A DNA stretch of 5,289 bases from Globobulimina sp. Lineage: Eukaryota > Foraminifera > Rotaliida. The notes beneath the pieces were generated by a model. That model was not told where the DNA came from. It did not search any database and was given only the letters and a program-made list of their open reading frames with translations. Shown in pieces: positions 1-4,873 of this stretch (position 1 is the first letter of the stretch; each line of letters starts with the position of its first letter). The translations under genes were made by a program, and so were the position numbers. The DNA is taken from NCBI GenBank assembly GCA_003354225.1, contig PIVH01000641.1:1-5289 (forward strand), written 5' to 3'.

Positions 1-564
1 CAAATAAAATATCCAATCTGCCCACGGTTCGCCACCGCCAATCAACAATGCTTCGATTGCCTGCGATGGGACCCATAGCACATAGGCCCAGGATGGATAT
101 ATCAAACCGCAGCTCACATAGTCATTATTATTCCCTTTCGCCTCGCACTTTGTTATAATAAACTTATACCACTGTGGATTATAAACATTTTGTCCATGTG
201 GCATCGGCACAAACTCCGCAAGTACAACTTCGCCCAATCTCTCCCCCGCCGCTATGGTAGTACTACCCCGAATTGGTTTGATCCTTTGCTGGGAATTAAA
301 ATGACTGCCAACCGTATCATTTAAATATACAAATCGCCATTCAATCTCCACATCGTATGCCAAATAATACGGATATCTGCCCAGCAACAACACGTTCATT
401 TGCACGCCGTACGAAGGCAAAAATAGCAACTGTGTGTGCTCAATTTGTGTGCCTTGCGGGTAGTCACTGCCAATACATTGATAATTATCTTTATCCACCA
501 CACACGCACATCGCTCATCACCTGAACAAACGGTCGCGTCGTCGGAATATACAAATACGCCAAT
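1..564 (-). other. Fifth C-terminal domain, partial at window edge
   Basis: Residues 1034-1221. It starts with a tight Cys cluster (1046, 1052, 1054, 1063) instead of the single Cys of the earlier modules. A strand-rich stretch follows, including Leu-Leu-Phe-Leu-Pro, Val-Glu-Ile-Glu-Trp-Arg-Phe-Val-Tyr and Tyr-Lys-Phe-Ile-Ile-Thr-Lys-Cys. It continues off the window, so its end and any membrane anchor are not visible. I do not recognise the fold; it does not align by eye with modules 1-4. Confidence 0.55.
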
Positions 565-3500
565 CTCTGGGTTGCTGGGTGACATTGTTGGCCTCAATGT
601 AGGTGATAGTGTGGGAGGGACAGTCGGGGAAAGTGTCCGAATATCGCACTGCGTCCACTCCGCATACATAATCTCGGTGTCGTATCTATTCACGGTACTC
701 ATTTTAAAGAGCGTCTCGTAACTGATACCGATGCCATTGGTGGATATTTCTTCGTTATATGTGGCATGCACAGTGCCTACATCTTGTGCTCGTAGCTCAT
801 AGCGTCCATTATATGCCTCCGCATAATTAATCATATATTTTACATCATGGATAGCCGGCGTATTGCCATTAGTTTCATAGTGTGGTATTTTAAACGTAAT
901 ATTGTATAATTCATCGCCTTTAATTAACACAATGCACCATTCAATGGGTAGATAATACGTCGGTGAGACCGTGGGTGTCTGTGATGGATTGGCTGTCGGC
1001 ACGACAAGCGGTGCCGTTGTGGGTGATGGGATCGTTGGCGATATTGTTGGATATTCGGTGGGCGAAGCAGTGATAATATCACATACCGCCGTATGCGGTG
1101 AAAATTGCCATATTTGACCGCTGCCACCAACCAATTGTTGGGCCTTTAATTCAATCTCCGCCGCGCTGATATTGGTCACTTGTAATATGACATTGGGTAT
1201 GATCTGCGGTGAGAATTGATTCTGATTTAATATCCGTTTATTCACTCCATTGACGTACATATATATCTTGCGATGCTCTGGCAACGACAATGGATGCAAT
1301 GATGGATCCGATTCAATCCATGCAATATGCCAATCACTGCCACCATTATTATTATTGTTAACCACTGTGATGACACAGCCTTGCAACACCCACCATGTAT
1401 ATGTGGGCGATAATGTCGGTATAAGTGTGGGATGAATGCTTGGGTGGTCAGAGGGTGGTGTACTCGGTGAATGTGTGGGTAATGCTGTGGGCGCAGAGCT
1501 AAACCACTCACATACGGTGGCTTGCGCATACATCAACGCATCGAACCATGGATCTCGGTCCAAATCCAGTGTAGAATCATTGCGTTCGTGTATGACAACG
1601 GACACTTTTATTTGCAGTTTATTGCCATATACTAACTGTGTGGCGTTATAATTATACGGTAAGCTCTCCGCATAAAAGGTTCGATTGTGTACTTTCCACG
1701 CACGGACATCCCCATTATCCATCTCAGTGAAGTATAATTTATACGCATCGTTAAATTGCTCCCTATTAAACGTATCTGATGCGGATACATTGGCCGCAGT
1801 CCATTGCACATCAATGGTAATCAATCGATGCGTACCTGGCCTGATGGTGACAGTGCACGCATCAATGGGTGGTAAGCCTAAGGTGGGTGCCGGTGTGGGG
1901 GAGGACGTAGGTTCCATAGTTAACAATTTGCAGACAGTCCACTCACTGGAATATGATATGGATGCATCATCGTCGAAGGCCACCATTGCACGCACCTCTT
2001 GCTTGTATACATTTGGATATCGATATTCCATGTTCAATAAAGTGAAGCCGCGTTGATTGACGGGCGTGGCTTGTATTTTTAAGTGATGTTCGTCATTTTG
2101 AAAGGTATACCACTTTACTTGGTACCATACGGTGTATAAATTGCTCCAATCAATGGCTGGTTTGTTCCACGAGGCATCGCCGCCGGGAAGACCGGTGTGG
2201 TCGACGTCAGAGTTGAGGATAATGGAGCAATTTATGGGCGGTACTACGCAATTACAAGTGGGTAAGTCGTGGATGTTATGGCAATGATCGTTGCAGTTGC
2301 ATAAGCCGGTGGTAATATTGCATGTGCCGTTAAGGTCTCCGCCAGTCTGACAGTTGTGGTCAGAACATGTGGCTTCGCATTCAATTGGTAAATGGCCGGG
2401 TGTCCCGTATATTGTACAGGATTGTTTCCAGCATTGTCCGTTTCGTGGATCACAAGATCGATCTCTTTTGTATTGTATATATTGTATTGATTATAGAATT
2501 GTGTAATTAAAACGTACCTTAATTCATAAGTAAAACCATCATCAATGAGAGTCCAATCTGAGGCAGCAGTCATTCCATAGGATATATCCATAACTTGTCT
2601 CTGTATAATATCCGTTGCATCATAGATAATGACATTCCAATTGGTTATTGAGCTGCGCAGTGTGTCGTAACTATTTGGTATTGATATATAAATGGACTGG
2701 TTACAGAAATGATTTGTTGGTGGTAGTAATGTACAGACACAATCATAACACCAAGCAGTGTCTGGCAGAGCAATATGAGCATTATCATAAATGACTAGAT
2801 ATGTACCGTACGGCCAATTATTGCCATATGCAGAACGTACGATATTTGAGGCACTTATATCTCCATCAAAGGTGCCCGTAATTTTAAAATTATACAAGGA
2901 TAGGTCCATATCTTTGACATCGTTATAAAATTCAACAAATGGTACGGGATGGTATGGATTTATGGTATCGGCCATGTTTCCCAATGATGGTTTTATTTCA
3001 GTCAATAAAAATGAAACATCTCTACATAAAAAGTCATCCGTCACATTTCTATCCCTTCCAAATGCGGCATTCGTAAAGTTAACAACTTCAATAATATCTT
3101 CTGGACGTTTTACTAAACAATCGATTCGAGCACGAGTCCAAGATACACCAACACCGATTATCATCACATCCACTCCCAATTCATCCAGTTTTGATATCAA
3201 ATCACATGGGGTCTGATCCACTGGCCGTGGGTCTCCTATTTATTGTTAATTGTGCAAGGATGATATGCATATTACATATCAATATAATATACCATCCGTA
3301 ATGAGAACTAGTCGTCGTTGAGGAGCATGACTTTGATGTTCAAATAAATATATCGCCGCAACAACAGCATCTTTCATGTATGTCCAACCTCGCGTATACT
3401 GCAAATTGGTGACTTTTTCGAGTATTTTTGTTCGATTTTGATCATCAGATAATTGATAACGAATCGTTGCGTCTGATGCAAATTGGACAATACCAATTGG

Positions 3501-3773
3501 GGATGATACTGGTATCCCACTCGAGATCAAGTCAATCACAAATTGTTTTTCTACGCTCCAACCACTTTCTTGAACGGAGCCAGATGAATCCATTATTATT
3601 ACTACGTCTTGAACGATGAGTGAATTACAGATACATTTTGATAGTGACACATGCCATAGACATCGTGATTGATTCTCACATTGCGTTTGGCTCTCAAAAA
3701 CGATACATGAGTTGCAATTGGCGATATGAAATAGATGACATGATAGTATTAATATTAATATATGTTTGGTCAT
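1..3773 (-). CDS. Large secreted modular vWA / lamin-tail-like / Cys-bounded repeat protein, three exons, 3' partial
   Basis: Exons 3773-3293, 3235-2518 and 2464-1 join to 1221 codons with no internal stop; no stop is reached at the left edge, so the C-terminus is missing. The ATG at 3773 has AAA before it and is followed by a hydrophobic signal peptide (residues 1-20). Domains: vWA about 55-220, lamin-tail-like about 234-425, Cys-rich 404-478, four Cys-bounded beta modules (479-578, 603-718, 763-861, 910-1006) joined by S/P/T linkers, and a fifth domain from 1034. More than ten N-x-S/T sequons agree with secretion. No transmembrane segment is seen within the window. The family logic suggests extracellular adhesion or matrix binding by the metal-dependent vWA head, displayed on a repeat stalk; this is inference. 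Exon 3 is visibly richer in GC than exons 1 and 2. I do not recognise a named orthologue. Confidence 0.88.
565..645 (-). repeat. S/P/T linker 4
   Basis: Residues 1007-1033, the most regular linker: Leu-Ser-Pro-Thr-Val-Pro-Pro-Thr-Leu-Ser-Pro-Thr-Leu-Arg-Pro-Thr-Met-Ser-Pro-Ser. It has a strict four-residue period, equal to a 12-nt period in the DNA. Confidence 0.88.
646..936 (-). other. Cys-bounded beta module 4
   Basis: Residues 910-1006, Cys910 to Cys1006 (97 residues). It opens Cys-Ile-Val-Leu-Ile-Lys and ends Met-Tyr-Ala-Glu-Trp-Thr-Gln-Cys-Asp. The end matches module 1 (Glu-Trp-Thr-Val-Cys) and module 2 (Met-Tyr-Ala-Gln-Ala-Thr-Val-Cys), which is the best evidence that the modules share an origin. 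Confidence 0.6.
937..1080 (-). repeat. S/P/T linker 3
   Basis: Residues 862-909, the longest linker, with steps such as Ser-Pro-Thr-Glu-Tyr-Pro-Thr-Ile-Ser-Pro-Thr and Gln-Thr-Pro-Thr-Val-Ser-Pro-Thr. The DNA is locally GC-rich: a hand count of 961-1020 gives 37 of 60. Such mucin-like spacers commonly vary in length between strains. Confidence 0.88.
1081..1377 (-). other. Cys-bounded beta module 3
   Basis: Residues 763-861, Cys763 to Cys861 (99 residues). It opens Cys-Val-Ile-Thr-Val-Val followed by five Asn, encoded by a short AAT run that is visible as a trinucleotide microrepeat at 1347-1358. It closes Phe-Ser-Pro-His-Thr-Ala-Val-Cys-Asp. It is the most divergent module in its interior, but its length and boundary Cys match the others. 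Confidence 0.55.
1378..1509 (-). repeat. S/P/T linker 2
   Basis: Residues 719-762. Pro recurs mostly every four residues with Thr or Ser after it, including Ala-Pro-Thr-Ala-Leu-Pro-Thr and Ile-Pro-Thr-Leu-Ser-Pro-Thr. On the plus strand it appears as repeated GTGGG/GTCGG words. Two Trp residues (757, 758) sit at the entry to module 3. Confidence 0.85.
1510..1857 (-). other. Cys-bounded beta module 2
   Basis: Residues 603-718, running from Cys603 to Cys718 (116 residues, the longest of the four). It opens Cys-Thr-Val-Thr-Ile and closes with Met-Tyr-Ala-Gln-Ala-Thr-Val-Cys-Glu, parallel to the Glu-Trp-Thr-x-Cys ends of modules 1 and 4. Sequons at 625, 660, 673 and 695 suggest heavy N-glycosylation. 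Confidence 0.6.
1858..1929 (-). repeat. S/P/T linker 1
   Basis: Residues 579-602, with Glu-Pro-Thr-Ser-Ser-Pro-Thr-Pro-Ala-Pro-Thr. This is the shortest of four linkers built on P-T steps every three or four residues. It separates module 1 from module 2 and is a likely O-glycosylated extended spacer. Confidence 0.8.
1930..2229 (-). other. Cys-bounded beta module 1 (FN3-like)
   Basis: Residues 479-578, exactly 100 residues from Cys479 to Cys578. Alternating hydrophobic strands include Tyr-Thr-Val-Trp-Tyr-Gln-Val-Lys-Trp. A final strand, Arg-Ala-Met-Val-Ala-Phe, runs into Tyr-Ser-Ser-Glu-Trp-Thr-Val-Cys, which resembles the last strand of a fibronectin type III domain. The first and last Cys are placed to staple the module ends. 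Fold assignment is tentative. Confidence 0.6.
2230..2454 (-). other. Cys-rich EGF-like segment
   Basis: Residues 404-478 hold twelve cysteines (404, 411, 416, 429, 433, 438, 448, 455, 457, 461, 470, 472), with a thirteenth at 479 opening the next module. The stretch Gly-Thr-Cys-Asn-x4-Gly-Leu-Cys-Asn-Cys resembles the core of an EGF-like or tenascin-like repeat (G-x-C-x(6)-C-x-C). The first part overlaps the end of the lamin-tail-like domain. It probably acts as a disulfide-bonded spacer between the head domains and the repeat stalk. Confidence 0.65.
2389..3017 (-). other. Lamin-tail-like (LTD-type) beta domain
   Basis: Residues about 234-425, interrupted by intron 2. Visible features of the lamin-tail fold are: an opening strand with Leu-Thr-Glu-Ile; Phe-Val-Glu-Phe-Tyr-Asn at 260-265; Asp-Leu-Ser-Leu-Tyr at 271-275; Tyr-Gly-Thr-Tyr-Leu-Val-Ile-Tyr-Asp-Asn around 303-312; Asp-Asp-Gly-Phe-Thr-Tyr-Glu-Leu-Arg at 392-400; and, after the splice, a Trp (412) followed by Thr-Pro-Gly (421-423). 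That order matches extracellular lamin-tail domains of bacteria and protists, which are thought to bind surfaces or other proteins. Several Cys residues (323, 326, 328, 338) may form extra disulfides. The assignment rests on motif reading, not on a profile search. Confidence 0.75.
2465..2517 (-). other. Intron 2 of the vWA gene (53 nt)
   Basis: On the minus strand it starts GTACGT and ends ACAAAAG. Exon 2 ends AG (2519-2518) and exon 3 begins with A at 2464, forming an Arg codon (phase 2). The frame then continues Asp-Arg-Ser-Cys-Asp-Pro-Arg-Asn-Gly without a stop to the window edge. Unspliced, the frame runs through Thr/Ala-rich non-domain sequence and stops at 2244, losing the Cys pattern. 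The recovery of a Cys-rich frame and the lamin-tail end signature strongly supports this splice. Confidence 0.92.
3057..3611 (-). other. von Willebrand factor A (vWA) domain with intact MIDAS
   Basis: Residues about 55-220, split by intron 1. The first strand leads into Asp62-Ser-Ser64-Gly-Ser66, the D-x-S-x-S metal motif. Thr131 (in Gly-Trp-Thr-Tyr-Met-Lys-Asp-Ala) and Asp160 (in Leu-Ile-Thr-Asp-Gly-Asp-Pro) supply the remaining MIDAS ligands. After splicing the domain continues through a Leu-Gly-Val-Asp-Val-Met-Ile-Ile-Gly-Val-Gly strand, and closes with the usual Pro-Glu-Asp-Ile-Ile-Glu-Val-Val-Asn-Phe helix region. All five metal-site positions are present, so metal-dependent ligand binding as in integrin I-domains and collagen-type vWA domains is likely. 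The ligand is unknown. Confidence 0.95.
3236..3292 (-). other. Intron 1 of the vWA gene (57 nt)
   Basis: Read on the minus strand, the intron opens GTATAT and ends AATAG. The splice is phase 1: the G at 3293 joins GA at 3235-3234 to make a Gly codon. This restores Ile-Thr-Asp-Gly-Asp-Pro, the canonical end of the vWA metal site. A possible branch sequence ATTAACA lies about 14 nt before the acceptor. Unspliced, the frame reads Gly-Ile-Leu-Tyr and stops at 3279, giving a 164-residue truncated product. Confidence 0.93.
3714..3773 (-). other. Signal peptide of the vWA protein
   Basis: Residues 1-20 begin Met-Thr-Lys-His, then a hydrophobic core of Ile/Leu (residues 5-10), then Ser-Cys-His-Leu-Phe and a small-residue stretch ending Ala-Asn-Cys. 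Cleavage near residues 18-22 is plausible. The Cys-containing region that follows (Cys 20, 23, 32, 38, 47, 49) fits an oxidising extracellular environment. The exact cleavage site is not determined. Confidence 0.8.
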
Positions 3774-3875
3774 TTTCTTTTGTTTGAGCTATATATATTA
3801 TAAGCAAAGTTGAAAACTTTCAAAAAACTGCTGCATCATGTCAGAGTCATTCAAAATATTCATTTGTTCGAGATT
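3774..3875. promoter_or_regulatory. Divergent promoter region with TATA-like run
   Basis: Only 102 bp separate the two divergent start codons. The region holds TATATATATTATAA at 3790-3803. The run lies 73 nt before the plus-strand ATG at 3876, a workable distance, but only 17 nt before the minus-strand ATG at 3773, which is too close for a metazoan-type TATA to start position. It may serve mainly the plus-strand gene. Both genes must share this short region or use sequence inside each other. Confidence 0.4.
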
Positions 3876-3879
3876 ATGA
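3838..3879 (+). other. Possible upstream ORF (13 residues)
   Basis: An ATG with A at -3 opens a 13-codon frame whose TGA (3877-3879) overlaps the first main-frame ATG (3876-3878) as ATGA. If the transcript starts upstream of 3838, this would be met first by scanning ribosomes and could reduce or couple translation of the RING gene. The transcription start is unknown, so it may simply be untranscribed. Confidence 0.3.
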
Positions 3880-4731
3880 AGATAATGGAGGACATTATAA
3901 TGGATTGGACTGATAGACGTGAACAAAATAATAATACAACACAATTCGAATGTAAATCTGATGCATTTGACTGTGTCGATAACGTATCCGAACATTTAAT
4001 GTGCTCAATTTGTTTTAATCCATTTTGGCCTCCTAAACTATTGATATGTGGCCATATATTTTGTAAACAGTGCATAGAATGTAGTATTACGGAAAATGGC
4101 CGTAAATGTCCTCTCTGCAATCAAACAGTTAATTGTTTACTACTAAATATAAATGAATATCAATTTAATTATTATTATACAGTTTGAATTAGATAGCATA
4201 AGAGATGCAAGCTATTCATTAAAATCAATATTAAGCGAATTAAAAGTAAAATGTCCAAATTGGAAATGTTGTCAAATTATAGAAAGAAGGGATAAAATCG
4301 ACCAGCATCTCTCAAAATGTTTTGCAATGAATTGTAATAATTGTGACCAGCATCCCATTGGACAATGTGGACTACAAATTATTAAATGTTCAAATATTGG
4401 ATGTAATGTAAACGTTACACGACAACAAATGAATGATAAACATGTAAATGAATGTCAATTTAAACGCAGCAGCACTAATTCCAGTACATTGACGCAGCAA
4501 CAAAGGGATAGAATTAAAATGAATAAAGAGAGAGCATTACAAAGGAGAGCAATGCATACCCATAGATTATCTCAATTGCAATATAATCATTCCAAAAATA
4601 CTAATATTAATAATGGAACTGTATTATCACAGGAGGCTAAAACAAGGATTCAACAAAACAGACAAAAAGCGTTAGAAAGACTTAGAGCGCGTCGATCCAA
4701 CTCAACGAGGCTTGTTTTCACACAACAATAA
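3876..4731 (+). CDS. RING / TRAF-type zinc finger E3 ubiquitin ligase candidate with tandem RPA32-binding-like motifs
   Basis: Exons 3876-4127 and 4183-4731 join to a 266-residue protein ending in TAA. A C3HC4 RING uses Cys43, 46, 58, His60, Cys63, 66, 78 and 81. TRAF-type zinc fingers follow: Cys108...Cys113...His126...Cys130, a Cys135/138/146 group, and Cys153...Cys158...His171...Cys175. RING plus TRAF-type fingers is the layout of TRAF, RNF41-type and related E3 ligases, but no TRAF/MATH domain follows. Instead the basic tail has two copies of L-[ST]-Q-x(4)-R-I-x(2)-N-[KR]-x-[KR]-A-L-x-R (187-205 and 232-250). The start at 3876 is the first in-frame ATG after the in-frame TAA at 3801; ATGs at 3885 and 3900 are possible alternatives, and 3885 has the best context. 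Likely role: ubiquitination, possibly at RPA-coated single-stranded DNA (inference). Confidence 0.87.
4002..4118 (+). other. C3HC4 RING finger
   Basis: Residues 43-81 read Cys-x2-Cys-x11-Cys-x-His-x2-Cys-x2-Cys-x11-Cys-x2-Cys. All eight zinc ligands are present. Ile45 after the first Cys and Pro79 between the last pair are the usual E2-contact positions, so an active E3 is plausible. The domain lies wholly in exon 1 of the gene. Confidence 0.96.
4128..4182 (+). other. Intron of the RING/TRAF gene (55 nt)
   Basis: It begins GTTAAT and ends ATTATACAG, phase 0, joining Cys-Asn-Gln-Thr to Phe-Glu-Leu-Asp. A TACTAAA branch-like sequence is at 4141-4147, rather far from the acceptor. Without splicing the frame stops at 4187, three residues beyond the acceptor, giving a RING-only product. 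The donor GTTAAT is weaker than those of the minus-strand gene. The alternative GT at 4135 breaks the frame. Confidence 0.88.
4252..4455 (+). other. TRAF-type zinc finger region
   Basis: Residues 108-175. The pattern Cys-Pro-Asn-x2-Cys ... Asp-Gln-His-Leu-x2-Cys, a middle Cys/His group, and Cys-x4-Cys-x12-His-x3-Cys correspond to tandem zf-TRAF fingers as in RNF41/TRAF proteins. The linker just before (residues 85-107) looks like the helix that usually connects RING to the first finger. One middle finger is compressed and may be degenerate. Confidence 0.8.
4489..4551 (+). other. RPA32-binding-like motif, copy 1
   Basis: Residues 187-207: Leu-Thr-Gln-x3-Asp-Arg-Ile-Lys-Met-Asn-Lys-Glu-Arg-Ala-Leu-Gln-Arg-Arg. 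The pattern of an N-cap Leu-Thr/Ser, then Arg-Ile, Asn-Lys/Arg, Ala-Leu and basic residues is that of the helix by which UNG2, TIPIN, XPA and SMARCAL1 bind the winged-helix domain of RPA32. The match is by motif recognition only. Confidence 0.7.
4624..4695 (+). other. RPA32-binding-like motif, copy 2
   Basis: Residues 232-255: Leu-Ser-Gln-Glu-Ala-Lys-Thr-Arg-Ile-Gln-Gln-Asn-Arg-Gln-Lys-Ala-Leu-Glu-Arg-Leu, then a basic run. Asn-Arg-Gln-Lys-Ala-Leu is the same core seen in SMARCAL1-type motifs. It aligns with copy 1 without gaps, 45 residues downstream, across a Asn/Thr-rich spacer that looks disordered. Confidence 0.75.
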
Positions 4732-4773
4732 TTTCCTTATTTAAATATTTAATGTATCCCTTTAATGTTTTAA

Positions 4774-4779
4774 ATTAAA
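4774..4779 (+). terminator. Possible poly(A) signal of the RING/TRAF gene
   Basis: ATTAAA lies 43 nt after the TAA stop, with a GT/T-containing stretch (AAAGTGTTCGTTT) from about 4797. In an AT-rich gap this hexamer can arise by chance, and the signal used by this organism is unknown. Confidence 0.3.
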
Positions 4780-4822
4780 TGGAATTTCGTTCGAAAAAGT
4801 GTTCGTTTACAAATTACAACCA

Positions 4823-4858
4823 CACAGTCACAGATACAGGGACAGAGACAGGCAGACA
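4823..4858. repeat. Imperfect hexamer tandem repeat
   Basis: Six consecutive degenerate units read CACAGT, CACAGA, TACAGG, GACAGA, GACAGG, CAGACA. All but the last keep ACAG at the same phase. It sits between two convergent genes, 15 bp past the stop of the SAM gene, and contrasts with the AT-rich surroundings. It may be a decayed microsatellite or part of a 3' UTR; on the minus strand it is a pyrimidine-rich CTGT/CTGTC run. Confidence 0.6.
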
Positions 4859-4873
4859 AGTAAAATATGCAAT

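Noticed and set aside
357-602. Plus-strand open frame of 81 codons
   Set aside because: It lies antisense to exon 3 of the large minus-strand gene, over linker 4 and the fifth domain, with no recognisable domain.
1242-1529. Minus-strand open frame of 95 codons rich in His, Pro and Arg
   Set aside because: It is a frame-shifted reading of the S/P/T linker 2 and module 3 region. Its odd composition comes from reading the repeat out of frame.
1685-2056. Plus-strand open frame of 123 codons
   Set aside because: It is antisense to modules 1 and 2, where the minus frame has regular Cys, sequons and linker; no domain is visible on the plus strand.
2962-3216. Plus-strand open frame of 84 codons
   Set aside because: It is antisense to the vWA and lamin-tail-like coding region and has no domain signature.
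2244-3221. Independent minus-strand gene starting with GTG at 3221 and ending at 2244
   Set aside because: GTG is an unlikely eukaryotic start, the frame begins in the middle of a vWA domain, and its last 90 residues lose domain character after 2518. Splicing at both ends explains it better.
3810-3875. N-terminal extension of the RING protein from a TTG at 3810
   Set aside because: There is no ATG in frame between the TAA at 3801 and the ATG at 3876, and the extra residues show no domain.
3860-4120. Minus-strand open frame of 86 codons opposite the RING gene
   Set aside because: It is the antisense shadow of the RING finger, whose eight zinc ligands are unambiguous on the plus strand.
4153-4182. 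ATG at 4153 as a separate start for the zinc finger part
   Set aside because: It falls inside the 55-nt intron and would start a protein with a run of Ile that is intron sequence; the spliced RING plus TRAF-type layout is the known combination.
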